Shown here piece after piece: positions 1 through 14,160 of a stretch of 64,000 nt of DNA. Each line of letters begins with the position of its first letter. Positions within the stretch are counted from its first letter, which is position 1. The notes beneath the pieces are model-generated. The model saw only the letters and a program-made list of their open reading frames with translations, searched no databases and was not told the origin of the DNA. The position numbers were made by a program, and so were the translations under genes. The DNA is from Fen-1245 sp963835535 (GTDB taxonomy: Bacteria > Gemmatimonadota > Gemmatimonadetes > Gemmatimonadales > JACORV01). The DNA lies in contig CAWIFL010000009.1 of the NCBI GenBank assembly GCA_963835535.1, positions 226,911 to 290,910 on the forward strand. Reading direction: 5' to 3'.

Positions 1-1
1 G

Positions 2-418
2 CGGATGCCGGTCGAGAAGCTGCGGCGCGCGCTCGGCTCCCTCGCGGGCACGACCATCGCGATCTGGGGCCTCGCGTTCAAGGCGCAGACCGACGACATG
101 CGCGAGGCGGCGTCGCTGGTGGTGGTCGAGGAGCTGCTGGCCGCCGGCGCGAAGCTCCGCGTGCACGATCCCAAGGCGCTGGCCGAGGCGCGCCGCCGCT
201 TCGGCGACCGCGTGACCGGCGTCGAGCACCGCTACGACGCGCTCGACGGGGCCGACGCGCTGCTGGTCCTCACCGAGTGGCAGGAGTACCGGGTCCTGGA
301 CTACGACCAGGCCAGGCGGCGGATGAAGCGGCCGGTGGTGGTCGACGCCCGCAACCTCTACGAGCCGGCGCGCATGCGCGAGCACGGCTTCACCTACGAT
401 TCGGTGGGGCGGCCCTGA
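2..418 (+). CDS. ugd: UDP-glucose 6-dehydrogenase, C-terminal part (5' truncated by window)
   Basis: The reading frame is open from the first bases of the window, so the start and the N-terminal NAD-binding and central domains lie outside it. The visible 138 residues match the UDP-binding C-terminal domain of the UDP-glucose/GDP-mannose dehydrogenase family: the strand IAIWGLAFK, then TDDMREAAS, VHDPKA and a late LTEWQEY segment. These enzymes oxidise UDP-glucose to UDP-glucuronate with two NAD+. The stop overlaps the ATG of the next gene (TGATG), a UDP-glucuronate decarboxylase, so the two probably act consecutively. A GDP-mannose or UDP-ManNAc dehydrogenase cannot be excluded from the C-terminus alone, but the neighbour favours UDP-glucose. 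Confidence 0.88.
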   Translation, partial: RMPVEKLRRALGSLAGTTIAIWGLAFKAQTDDMREAASLVVVEELLAAGAKLRVHDPKALAEARRRFGDRVTGVEHRYDALDGADALLVLTEWQEYRVLDYDQARRRMKRPVVVDARNLYEPARMREHGFTYDSVGRP

Positions 419-1350
419 TGCGTGTCCTGATCACCGGCGTCGCCGGCTTTCTCGGCTCCCATCTCGCGGACCGCTTCATCGGCGCGGGGCACGAGGTCGT
501 CGGGATGGACAACTTCATCACCGGCAGCCCGGACAACATCGCGCACCTCACCGGGAACAAGCGCTTCGCCTTCTTCGAGCACAACGTCACGAACTTCATC
601 TACGTCGAGGGGCCGCTCGACGGGGTGCTCCACTTCGCCTCCCCGGCCAGCCCGCGCGACTACCTCGAGTTCCCGATCCAGACCCTCAAGGTCGGCTCGC
701 TGGGCACGCACAAGGCGCTCGGGCTCGCGAAGGCCAAGGGGGCGCGGTTCCTCCTCGCCTCGACCTCCGAGGTGTACGGCGACCCGCTGGTGCACCCGCA
801 GCCCGAGGGCTACTGGGGCAACGTGAACCCGGTCGGTCCGCGCGGGGTCTACGACGAGGCGAAGCGGTTCGCCGAGGCCATGACGATGGCGTACCACCGC
901 TACCACGGTCTCGACACCCGCATCGTCCGCATCTTCAACACCTACGGGCCGCGGATGCGGGTCCGCGACGGACGCGTGGTCTCCAACTTCATCGTCCAGG
1001 CGCTCCGGGGCGAGCCGATCACCGTGTACGGCGACGGCAGCCAGACCCGCTCCTTCACCTACGTGGACGATCTGGTGGACGGCATCGTGCGCCTCTACGA
1101 GCGCGGCGCCGACGAGCCGGTCAACGTCGGCAACCCGAACGAGTTCACGGTGCTGCAGCTCGCGCAGCTCGTCCTCAAGCTGACGGGCTCGGGCTCGAAG
1201 ATCGTGCGCGAAGCGCTCCCGCAGGACGATCCCAAGGTCCGCCAGCCCGACATCACCCGGGCCCGCTCGCTCCTGGGGTGGGAACCGGCGGTGGAGCTGG
1301 AGCGGGGGCTCGCCGCCACCATCGCCCACTTCAAGCGGAAGCTCGCGTGA
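418..1350 (+). CDS. UDP-glucuronate decarboxylase (UDP-xylose synthase), SDR family
   Basis: A 310-residue extended short-chain dehydrogenase. The N-terminus carries the Rossmann motif GVAGFLG (residues 7-13), followed by MDNFITG, HFASPASP and the catalytic set with STSEVYG, Tyr145 and Lys149 (YDEAK). The HFASPASP motif and FNTYGPRM are typical of UXS/UGD decarboxylases, which convert UDP-glucuronate to UDP-xylose using bound NAD+. The start at 418 is chosen because it overlaps the preceding stop and places the Rossmann strand at residue 3; the frame is open further upstream but that part is not conserved. It sits directly after the dehydrogenase that makes its substrate. The product probably feeds surface polysaccharide. 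Confidence 0.9.
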   Translation: MRVLITGVAGFLGSHLADRFIGAGHEVVGMDNFITGSPDNIAHLTGNKRFAFFEHNVTNFIYVEGPLDGVLHFASPASPRDYLEFPIQTLKVGSLGTHKALGLAKAKGARFLLASTSEVYGDPLVHPQPEGYWGNVNPVGPRGVYDEAKRFAEAMTMAYHRYHGLDTRIVRIFNTYGPRMRVRDGRVVSNFIVQALRGEPITVYGDGSQTRSFTYVDDLVDGIVRLYERGADEPVNVGNPNEFTVLQLAQLVLKLTGSGSKIVREALPQDDPKVRQPDITRARSLLGWEPAVELERGLAATIAHFKRKLA

Positions 1351-2393
1351 CCAGGGTGGTGCTGACCGGCGCCGCCGGGTTCATCGGCTCCCACGTCGCC
1401 GAATGCCTGGTCGCGCGGGGCGACGAGGTGGTCGGCCTCGACAACTTCGACGCCTTCTACCCGCGCGCGGTCAAGGAAGCGAACGTCGCCACGCTCCGGC
1501 GCGGGCCGCGGTTCCGTCTGGTCGAAGGCGACATCCGCGACGCGAAGGCCGTGGGCGCGCTCGTGACGCCGGAGACGGTGGTCGTGCACCTCGCCGCCCG
1601 CGCCGGCGTCCGGCCGTCGCTCGAGGACCCGGCGCTGTACGCGTCGGTCAACATCGAGGGCACCGCCGTGCTGCTCGAGGCGGTGCGGCGCGCCGGGGCC
1701 CGCCGCTTCGTGTTCGGCAGCTCCTCCTCGGTGTACGGCGACACCGCGCCCGTCCCGTTCAGCGAGGACTGGCCGGCGCTCCTGCCGATCTCGCCCTACG
1801 CGGCGACGAAGCGCGCCGGCGAGCTGCTCTGCGCCACCTTCGCCCAGCTCTACGGCCTGAGGATCATGGCGCTGCGGTTCTTCACGGTGTACGGGCCGCG
1901 CCAGCGCCCCGATCTCGCCATCCACAAGTTCACGCGCCTGATCGCGGAGGGGCGGCCGGTCCCGTTCTACGGCGACGGGTCGAGCGAGCGGGATTACACC
2001 TACATCGACGATATTGTGGGGGGCGTGCGGGCTGCGGTGGACTGGACGGCGCCGGACGGGCGCCGAATCGGGCACGACACTTCCGATGCGCCGCCCGCTC
2101 GATCCGGCGCTGAGGCGAGTGCGACCGCGGCGCCGGCGGGGGCCCTGGAGATCGTGAACCTGGGCGAGTCGCGCACCACGAGCCTCGACGCGCTGGTCGC
2201 GCTGATCGCGCGGGCGGTGGGGAAGGAGGCGCAGCTCGAGCGCCTGCCGGCGCAGCCGGGCGACGTGCGCCGCACCTGCGCCGACGTGCGCAAGGCCGGT
2301 CGGGTGCTCGGGTACCGGCCGACGACGACGGTCGAGGACGGCATTCCGCGCTTCGTGCGCTGGTTCGAGGAGGCTCATGGACATCCAGCCTGA
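1347..2393 (+). CDS. NAD-dependent epimerase (UDP-glucuronate/UDP-glucose 4-epimerase type) with in-frame insert
   Basis: An extended SDR of 348 residues starting at GTG 1347, which overlaps the previous stop (GTGA). It has the Rossmann motif GAAGFIG (8-14), FGSSSSVYG, and the catalytic Tyr151/Lys155 (YAATK), with RFFTVYGPRQRPD and YTYIDD typical of nucleotide-sugar 4-epimerases. It may epimerise the UDP-glucuronate made by the upstream dehydrogenase, but the exact substrate is not fixed by the sequence. Residues about 233-266 are an Ala/Pro/Asp-rich stretch between VDW and ALEIVNLGE that family members lack. The DNA there (2049-2127) is a repeat also found at the start of uvrB. The 3' end overlaps the next gene by 17 bases. 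Confidence 0.85.
   Translation: MTRVVLTGAAGFIGSHVAECLVARGDEVVGLDNFDAFYPRAVKEANVATLRRGPRFRLVEGDIRDAKAVGALVTPETVVVHLAARAGVRPSLEDPALYASVNIEGTAVLLEAVRRAGARRFVFGSSSSVYGDTAPVPFSEDWPALLPISPYAATKRAGELLCATFAQLYGLRIMALRFFTVYGPRQRPDLAIHKFTRLIAEGRPVPFYGDGSSERDYTYIDDIVGGVRAAVDWTAPDGRRIGHDTSDAPPARSGAEASATAAPAGALEIVNLGESRTTSLDALVALIARAVGKEAQLERLPAQPGDVRRTCADVRKAGRVLGYRPTTTVEDGIPRFVRWFEEAHGHPA
2049..2127 (+). repeat. In-frame dispersed element, family 1, copy A (inside the epimerase gene)
   Basis: This 79-base stretch aligns without gaps to 11592-11670 at about 80% identity by hand count. Both copies have the same orientation and reading frame, encoding a peptide with APDG, then DSS/DTS, APPARSG and SAT. 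It begins with GCGCCGGACGGG. The best conserved part (around 2081-2110) can fold: GCGCCG is followed 11 bases later by its reverse complement CGGCGC. It adds residues to the host protein that have no counterpart in related epimerases. Confidence 0.75.
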
Positions 2394-3102
2394 CCGGATC
2401 GTCGAGCGCGCCAAGGAGCGCCTCGAGGCGGGCGACCCCTACGGCGCGGTCCACCTCCTCCGCGAGGTCACGGCCTCGGGGAAGGCCTTCGCGGACGCCC
2501 ACCAGCTGCTGGGTCTGGCGTACTCGATGATCGGCCAGCCGGATGACGCACTCGCCGAGTTCGACCGCGCCCTCGCCCTCAATCCCAAGTACGTGGATGC
2601 GCACCTGAACCGCGCGGTCACGCTGAACGAGCTGGGCCGCTACGACGACGCCGCGGCGGCGTTCGCGGCGGCCCAGGCGCTGGGAGGCGTGGACCACACC
2701 GGCTTCGCGGCGCCGGAGGCCTCGCGTCTGGCGAACCTGCACGCGGAGCTGGCCGAAGCCTACGTGGAAGCGGGCGGCCTCCGCGAAGCGATCGATCAAT
2801 ACGCCAAGGCCGCGCAGCTCCGCCCGGAGTTCCTCGACCTGCGCTACCGCCTGGCGCGCCTGCGGCTCGAGGTCGGCGACGTGACGCTCGCGCGCCGCGA
2901 GCTGGAGGCGATCCTCGAGGCGCGGCCGTCGTTCTTCGACGCGCGCGCGGCCTTCGGGATGGCCTGCTACCTGGAGGGCGATACGGCCGTGGCCCGCGCG
3001 GCCTGGCAGCAGTGCCGGGGCGAGCGCCCCGACGAGCCGCGCATCACCGCCTACCTGGCACTGCTGGACCGCGTCGCGATGAAGGCGGAGGCGGGGCGTT
3101 GA
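2377..3102 (+). CDS. TPR-repeat protein
   Basis: A 241-residue soluble protein made almost wholly of tetratricopeptide-like helical pairs. Clear TPR units start near residues 37 (AFADAHQLLGLAYSMIGQPD), 72 (YVDAHLNRAVTLNELGRYD) and 120 (LHAELAEAYVEAGGLREAI), and degenerate ones continue to the C-terminus. No signal peptide or membrane segment is visible. The ATG at 2377 overlaps the preceding epimerase by 17 bases, and the next start (TTG 3099) overlaps its stop, so it is in one operon with its neighbours. TPRs mediate protein-protein contacts. A specific partner cannot be named. Confidence 0.75.
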   Translation: MDIQPDRIVERAKERLEAGDPYGAVHLLREVTASGKAFADAHQLLGLAYSMIGQPDDALAEFDRALALNPKYVDAHLNRAVTLNELGRYDDAAAAFAAAQALGGVDHTGFAAPEASRLANLHAELAEAYVEAGGLREAIDQYAKAAQLRPEFLDLRYRLARLRLEVGDVTLARRELEAILEARPSFFDARAAFGMACYLEGDTAVARAAWQQCRGERPDEPRITAYLALLDRVAMKAEAGR

Positions 3103-4010
3103 ACACCCTGCACCCTACCCCCTACACCCTGCTCTTGCTCTTGGCCGCCGCCTGCTCGCCGGTCGCGGACCATGCGCGGCTCGGCGATCGCCGGTACGCG
3201 GAGCACGCCTTCGGGGACGCGCTCGCGGAGTACCGGCTGGCGATGCATCAGGGCGCGCCCGACGCCGAGCTCCGGGCGAAGTTCGCCGCGGCGGCGCTGC
3301 AGGCCGGCGCCCTGGGGGAGGCGGTCACGGCCTACCACGACCTGGCGCACGCCGAGCCGGGGGCGGGGGACGAGGCGGCGGACGGGCTCACGCGGGCGGC
3401 CCGGCTGGCGATCGACGCGCACGACATGTCGGCGCTCTCCGACGCCCTGCTCGCCCTCCGCGACATCGCGCCGCAGCGGCCGGTCGGCTTCCTCGCCGTG
3501 GCGCTCGGCGCCGGCACCGCCTACGTCCGGCGCCCCGAGGCGATGGACGTCCTGTTGCAGGCGGCCGCCGCCGCGTCCACCGCGCCGGGGGCCGACTCGT
3601 TCCTCGTCGCCTACGCGGACCTCAACGCGCACATGGGGCGCTGCGACGCCGCGACCCGCACCTACGAGGCGGTCCTGCGCCGCAGCCGCCAGGTGCCGCC
3701 GCTGGTGGAGGCCGCGCGCGGCGGGCTCGCCGGCTGCTCCGTCGAGGACGGCAAGGCGTCGCTGAGCGCGGGCGCGTTGCAGGACGCCGAGGCGCGTTTC
3801 CGGAAGGCGATCTCGATCGGCGAGCCCGACAGCGTGGTGCGACTCGCGTGGCTGCTGGTCGGCGACACGCGCTGGGCCAAGGGCGACACGGCCGTGGCCC
3901 AGGATGCGTACCGCCGCGCCATGTCGGGCGCCGCCGAGGGGGATCCGATCGCGGCCCGCGCGGAGGAGCAGCTCAACCGACTGCTGGGGAAGGGAAGTCC
4001 GACGCCATGA
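3099..4010 (+). CDS. TPR-containing lipoprotein with a repeat-derived signal peptide
   Basis: A 303-residue protein starting at TTG 3099, the only start that gives a signal peptide and overlaps the previous stop (TTGA). The first 19 residues end in the lipobox LAAAC (Cys19), so it should be a membrane-anchored lipoprotein. The mature part is helical with TPR-like pairs (for example around residues 25-60, 75-105 and 235-290). Unusually, signal-peptide residues 2-11 are encoded by a heptanucleotide repeat tract (3103-3131) that recurs at 52.2 and 62.1 kb. It is followed immediately by bamD, so a role in envelope assembly is plausible but inferred. Confidence 0.7.
   Translation: MNTLHPTPYTLLLLLAAACSPVADHARLGDRRYAEHAFGDALAEYRLAMHQGAPDAELRAKFAAAALQAGALGEAVTAYHDLAHAEPGAGDEAADGLTRAARLAIDAHDMSALSDALLALRDIAPQRPVGFLAVALGAGTAYVRRPEAMDVLLQAAAAASTAPGADSFLVAYADLNAHMGRCDAATRTYEAVLRRSRQVPPLVEAARGGLAGCSVEDGKASLSAGALQDAEARFRKAISIGEPDSVVRLAWLLVGDTRWAKGDTAVAQDAYRRAMSGAAEGDPIAARAEEQLNRLLGKGSPTP
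3103..3131. repeat. Heptanucleotide array, CACCCTA type, in a signal-peptide coding region
   Basis: Four units of 7 bases with the pattern CMCCCTR run from just after the TTG start. The core CACCCTACCCCCTACACCCT is also present, base for base, at 52225-52254 (after alaS) and 62052-62084 (inside hflX). Here it encodes the peptide HPTPYTL of a lipoprotein signal sequence. The recurrence of an identical 20-base core at three sites argues for dispersal of a common sequence. Confidence 0.8.
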
Positions 4011-4765
4011 TCCGGATTGCCACGGGTGCCGTGCGGAAGCTGCCGGTCGTCGCCCTGTGTCTGGTCGCCGCCTGCGCTCGCTTCGACCCGCGGCACTACA
4101 CGGTGCCCGAAGATCTCTACCAGGCTTCGATGCGCCAGTTCCGCACCGGCCACTACGACAAGGCGCAGGCCGGATTCCAGGCCCTCACCTTCAGCGTGGG
4201 CGCGCGGGACACCCTCTATCCGCTGGCGCGCTTCTTCCTCGGCGAGTCGTACTTCAGCCAGGGCGACTATCCGACCGCGGCCCAGGAGTTCCGCCGGGTC
4301 GCCGACGAGAACCCGAACCACCGTCTCGCGCCGGACGCGCTGCTCCGGGCCGCCGACTCGTACGCGAAGATGTGGGAGAAGCCGGATCTGGATCCGACCA
4401 GCGGCCAGACGGCGCTCGCGACCTATCAGGAGCTGTCCGGCCGGTACCCGGGGTCGTCCGCCTCGCGCGTCGCGACCACGCGGCTGGGGCTGCTCTACGA
4501 GAAGTTCGCGCAGAAGGAGATGGACATCGCGCTCTTCTACTTCCGGCGCAACGCCTACGACTCGGCGATCCTGTACTTCAAGGACCTGATCGCCAGCTAC
4601 CCGTCGACGTCGCTGGTCCCGGACGCCTACGTCTACATCATCCGCTCGTACCACGCGATCGGGTACGCGGACCAGGAGACGCAGTTCTGCAACGCGCTGC
4701 GGCAGTTCTACCCGCAGCTGGCGGACGCCAAGCGGTATTGTGGCCACGGGACTGCTGGGCGGTAG
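4007..4765 (+). CDS. bamD: Outer membrane protein assembly factor BamD (YfiO family lipoprotein)
   Basis: A 252-residue lipoprotein. The N-terminus is a signal peptide ending LVAAC (lipobox), followed by the FDPRHYTVPEDLY stretch and a series of TPR-like helical pairs, with AQAGFQALTFSVGARDTLYPLA and FFLGESYFSQGDYPTAAQEF early on. Related BamD proteins have this lipoprotein plus five-TPR plan and about this length. BamD is the essential lipoprotein partner of BamA, which folds beta-barrel proteins into the outer membrane. The ATG at 4007 overlaps the previous stop. The 3' end overlaps nadD by 26 bases. The second TPR lipoprotein just upstream may act with it. Confidence 0.85.
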   Translation: MIRIATGAVRKLPVVALCLVAACARFDPRHYTVPEDLYQASMRQFRTGHYDKAQAGFQALTFSVGARDTLYPLARFFLGESYFSQGDYPTAAQEFRRVADENPNHRLAPDALLRAADSYAKMWEKPDLDPTSGQTALATYQELSGRYPGSSASRVATTRLGLLYEKFAQKEMDIALFYFRRNAYDSAILYFKDLIASYPSTSLVPDAYVYIIRSYHAIGYADQETQFCNALRQFYPQLADAKRYCGHGTAGR

Positions 4766-5305
4766 CTTCGATCCGGTCCACCACGGCCACCTCATCGCGG
4801 CCGCGCGCGCCCTCGAGGCGCTCGGTCTCTCGCGCGTGCTGCTGGTGCCGTGCGCGCGGCAGCCGCTGAAGCGGCTGCCTCCGGTGGCGGCGCCGGAGCA
4901 CCGCCGCGCGATGCTCGACCTGGCGGTCGCCGGGGACGCGCGGTTCGCGGTCGACGCGCTCGAGCTGGAGCGGCCCGCCCCGTCGTACACGGTGGACACC
5001 CTGCGCGCGCTTCGCGCGCGCTGCCCGGGCGAGCGGTTCGTCCTGCTCCTCGGCGCGGACGCCGCCGCGGACCTGCCGCGCTGGCGCTCCGCGGAGGAGG
5101 TCGCCCGGCTCGCGGAGGTGGCCATCCTGACGCGCCCGGGCGCGCCGGAGGTCCGGACGCCGCTGGTGCGACACGTCGTGGCGACGCCGGCCATCGAGAT
5201 CTCGGCCAGCGACATCCGCGCCCGCTGTCTGGCGGGCAAGAGCATCCGGTATCTGGTGCCGGATGCCGTGGCCGACTACATGGCGAAGGAAGGGCTGTAC
5301 CGATA

Positions 5306-5306
<1 letters not shown>
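4740..5306 (+). CDS. nadD: Nicotinate-nucleotide adenylyltransferase
   Basis: A 188-residue nucleotidyltransferase starting at GTG 4740. The N-terminal GGSFDPVHHGHL (residues 7-18) is the HxGH nucleotide-binding signature, and ISASDIRAR near residue 158 corresponds to the second conserved ISSTxIR motif. The internal PSYTVDTLRAL and LLLGADAAADLPRW are diagnostic of NadD. It transfers AMP from ATP to nicotinate mononucleotide, the penultimate step of NAD+ synthesis. The start overlaps bamD by 26 bases; the later TTG and ATG codons would remove the catalytic motif. Its stop overlaps the secA ATG (TAATG). Confidence 0.95.
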
Positions 5307-8608
<3,302 letters not shown>

Positions 8609-8645
8609 GCGGCAGTCATCAGTCGGCCGTTGGCAGGGTAGTTGC
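8609..8645. repeat. Degenerate 7-base periodic tract after secA
   Basis: The first part of the 120-base gap between secA and radC breaks into related heptamers (GGCAGTC, ATCAGTC, GGCCGTT, GGCAGGG). The match between units is weak, so this is a tentative member of the heptad family seen elsewhere. The rest of the gap shows no convincing promoter or terminator. Confidence 0.35.
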
Positions 8646-8728
8646 TGAGCTCTGATGCCTGCATCCGTTGGCTCCACGCCGCCGTGATTCCGCCCCGGCA
8701 TCGGGAGCCGGCCGGCCTACGTTGTCGC

Positions 8729-9412
8729 ATGCTCAACCGCATATCCGAGACCCCGTTGCAGGACCGCCCCCGGGAGCGCCTCCTCGCGCTGGGCCCCTCC
8801 GCGTTGACGACCGCGGAACTCCTGGCGATTCTCATCGGTACGGGCCGCGCCGGTGCCTCGGCGCCCGACGTCGCGTCGGCGCTGCTGGCGGCCGGCGGTC
8901 CCGCGCTCGCGCACCTGGCCCGCCGCACCGCCGTGGAGCTGGCGGCGGTCCCTGGCGTCGGCCACGCCAAGGCGGCCCGCATCGCCGCCGCACTGGAGCT
9001 GGGCCGGCGGCTGCAGGAGGAGGGAAGGCCGGACCGGACGCGGATCCGTTCGCCGGCCGACGTGTACCGCTGGTTCGCGCCGCGCCTGGCGGACCTGGCG
9101 GCCGAGGAGTTCCACGTGCTCGCGCTCGACAGCCAGAGCGGCATCCTGCGTGACCTGCTCGTGACCCGGGGGATCTTGAACAGCTCGCTGGTGCATCCTC
9201 GCGAAGTGTTCCGCGGTGCCATCGCCGAGGCCGCGGCCGGGATCATCGTGGTGCACAACCACCCCTCCGGTGATCCCGCGCCGTCGGCCGACGACCGCGC
9301 CGTCACGCGCCAGCTGGTGGAGGCGGGGAAGGTCCTCGACCTCCCCGTCTACGACCACGTGATCGTCGGCGCGCGAGGCTACCTCAGCTTCGCCGAGGCC
9401 GGGCTCCTGTGA
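8729..9412 (+). CDS. radC: RadC family JAB-domain protein
   Basis: A 227-residue protein. The N-terminal half carries a helix-hairpin-helix-like VPGVGHAKAARIAAALELGRR, and the C-terminal half is a JAB/MPN domain with the metal-binding signature HNHPSGDPAPSADD (His176, His178). The conserved ITRGILNSSLVHPREVFR-like segment is present (LVTRGILNSSLVHPREVF). The family was named for DNA repair but its biochemical activity is uncertain. ATG 8729 is chosen because family members begin at this point (RISETPLQDRPRERLL); the frame is open upstream to 8642 without conservation. The stop overlaps the GTG of rsh. Confidence 0.92.
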   Translation: MLNRISETPLQDRPRERLLALGPSALTTAELLAILIGTGRAGASAPDVASALLAAGGPALAHLARRTAVELAAVPGVGHAKAARIAAALELGRRLQEEGRPDRTRIRSPADVYRWFAPRLADLAAEEFHVLALDSQSGILRDLLVTRGILNSSLVHPREVFRGAIAEAAAGIIVVHNHPSGDPAPSADDRAVTRQLVEAGKVLDLPVYDHVIVGARGYLSFAEAGLL

Positions 9413-11585
9413 CCGTCGCTCCCGCCAAGCGCCCCCTCCCGGCCATCCCGGGCCTCACCGACGCGCTCGAGCCGTACGCCGAGCGGCTGGACCTGGACCT
9501 GCTCGCGCGGGCCTACCAGTTCAGCGCCGCGGCCCACCGCGGCCAGAAGCGCTGGTCGGGCGAGGACGCGGTCTCGCACGGCATCGGCGTGGCCCGCATC
9601 CTCGTCGAAGCGCACCTCGACGCCGTGTCCGCCGCCGCCGGGCTGCTGCACGACGTGGTCGAGGACACCGAGGTCACGGTGGAGGACCTCGAGCGCGAGT
9701 TCGGCAAGGAGGTCGCCACGATCGTGGACGGCCTCACCAAGATCTCGACCTTGAGCTTCCGCTCCACCGCCGAGGAGCAGGCCGAGAACTACCGCAAGCT
9801 CCTGCTCTCGGTCGCCAAGGACGCCCGCGTCGTCATCGTGAAGCTGGCCGACCGCCTGCACAACATGCGGACCCTGGAGCACCTGCCGGAGGAGAAGCAG
9901 CGGCGCATCGCGCTGGAGACGCGCGAGATCTACGCGCCGCTGGCGCACCGCTTCGGCATGGCCGGGATCAAGGCGGAGCTCGAGGATCTGGCGTTCAAGT
10001 TCCTCGAGCCCGAGGAGTACGGCTCGCTTTCGAAGAAGGTCGCGGCGCGGAAGGCCGAGCGCGAGGAGCTGGTGGCCCGGATGCGCGAGCCGCTGCAGCG
10101 CGAGCTGGAGCGCGCCGGCATCCGCGACGTGGACGTCACCGGCCGCCCCAAGAACCTCTGGTCCATCCACAAGAAGATCGTCCGGCGGGACCTCCCCTAC
10201 GAGGAGATCTACGACCTGATGGCGCTGCGGGTGCTGGTGAACTCGGTGCCCGACTGCTACCACGCGCTCGGCGTCATCCACTCGCGCTGGACGCCGCTGC
10301 AGGAGCGGATCAAGGACTACATCGCCCAGCCGAAGTCGAACGGCTACCAGTCCCTGCACACCACGGTCTTCGGCCCGACGGGCCAGCTGTACGAGATCCA
10401 GATCCGCACGCGGGAGATGCACCACACCGCCGAGTACGGCATCGCGGCGCACTGGCTCTACAAGGAGGGCCGCTCGCGCGACGAGCTGGACAAGCACCTC
10501 ACCTGGTTCCGGCAGTTGGTGGACTACCAGCAGGAGGCGATGACCCCCGACGAGTTCATCGAGTTCCTGCGCATCGACCTCTACCAGGACGAGATCTTCG
10601 TCTTCACGCCGGAGGGCGACGTCAAGCAGCTCCCGAAGGGGGCCACGCCGATCGACTTCGCCTTCACGGTGCACACCCAGGTCGGGCTGCACTGCCAGGG
10701 CGCCAAGATCAACGGCCGCATCGCGCCGCTGCACCGGGCGCTCAAGAACGGCGACACGGTGGAGATCCTCACCTCGCCGACCGCGCACCCGTCGCGCGAC
10801 TGGCAGGCGCACGTCCGCACCGCGCGGGCGCGGCAGAAGGTGCGGCAGTGGGTGAAGCAGGAGGAGCACGAGACCTCGATCGCGCTGGGCGAGGAGATCC
10901 TGGACCGCGAGCTCAAGCGGCGCCGCCTCGCGAAGCCGGACCTCGTGGCGCTCGCCCGCGCCGTCGGCTCCCTGAACGTCCCCGACGTGGACCACCTGAA
11001 GGCGGGGCTGGGCCGCGGCGATCTGAGCATCACCCAGGTCCTGCGCGCGCTCTACCCCGACCTGGAGGAGAAGGAGGAGGAGTCGCCGCCGCCCAAGCCC
11101 GGCGCGCTCGGCCGGTTGGTCCAGCGCATCCGCGTCGGGAAGGGGGTCCGCATCCAGGGCGTGGACGGGCTGATGGTGCGCTACTCGCAGTGCTGCCAGC
11201 CGGTGCCCGGCGACGCCGTGACCGGCTACGTCACGCGGGGGCGGGGCATCTCGATCCACCGCGTGGACTGCCCGAACCTGCTCGCCCTCGACAGCGAGCC
11301 GGAGCGGCGCGTGGACCTCGACTGGCGCGAGATCGAGGGGGAGGTCTTCGCGGTGCGGCTCGATCTGCAGGGCGAGGACCGCCGCGGCCTCTACGCGGAC
11401 GTCTGCACGGCGATCTCCACGGCGGCCACCAACATCCGCAGCTGCGAGCTGACCAGCGGCGAGGGCGGGATGACGGGGCTGGTGATCGTCGAGGTCGAGA
11501 ACCTCACCCACCTCAACAAGGTCATGAAGGCCATCCGCCGCGTGAAGGGCGTCACCGACGTCCGCCGGCGCGAACGCCTGGTCGC

Positions 11586-11589
<4 letters not shown>
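9409..11589 (+). CDS. rsh: Bifunctional (p)ppGpp synthetase/hydrolase (RelA/SpoT homologue)
   Basis: A 726-residue long RSH protein. The order is an HD hydrolase domain (about 30-190; LLHDVVEDTEVT with His81, Asp82, Glu85-Asp86), a synthetase domain (about 235-350; YQSLHTTVFGP, EIQIRTREMHHTAEYGIAAHW), a TGS domain (about 395-455; DEIFVFTPEGDVKQLPKGATPIDFAF), a helical linker and a C-terminal ACT domain (about 650-726). Both active-site signatures look intact, so it should make and degrade the stringent-response alarmone. It starts at GTG 9409, overlapping radC. Finding a single long RSH is usual outside gamma- and beta-proteobacteria. Its stop overlaps the GTG of uvrB. Confidence 0.95.
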
Positions 11590-13731
<2,142 letters not shown>

Positions 13732-13754
<23 letters not shown>

Positions 13755-14160
13755 GGCGGCGCTCGGCCGGTTCGGCGAGGCGTTCGCCCGAACGCTCCGG
13801 CCTCCCGTCGCCGTCGGCATCGCCGGCGAGCTGGGGGCGGGCAAGACCACCCTGGTCCGCGCCATCGCCCGGTCCCTCGGCGTCGTCGAGCCCGTGACGA
13901 GCCCCACCTTCGCCCTCGTGCACCGCTACGCGGGCCGGGGCACGACCGTCTATCACGTGGACGCCTACCGGCTGAAGCCCTCGGAGCGGGTGGCGGACCT
14001 CGGCCTCGACGACGCGCTGGCGGAGCGGGACAGCGTGGTGCTGATCGAATGGCCGGAACGGCTCGGCGCCGCGCTCCCCGCGCTGGCGCACAATATCCGG
14101 CTGCGCTACACCGACGACGACGCGATCCGGGAGCTCGAGCTGGACGGCGCGTCCCCGTGA
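13732..14160 (+). CDS. tsaE: tRNA threonylcarbamoyladenosine biosynthesis ATPase TsaE
   Basis: A 142-residue P-loop protein with Walker A GELGAGKTT (residues 32-40), the SPTFALVHRY segment and HVDAYRLKP, all typical of TsaE. It is the ATPase that supports TsaB-TsaD in making the t6A37 modification on ANN-decoding tRNAs. GTG 13732 lies inside the end of uvrB (23-base overlap), and the stop overlaps the GTG of tsaB. The catalytic EWPERL motif near residue 107 is present. The adjacent tsaB and rimI form the usual tsaE-tsaB-rimI trio. Confidence 0.93.
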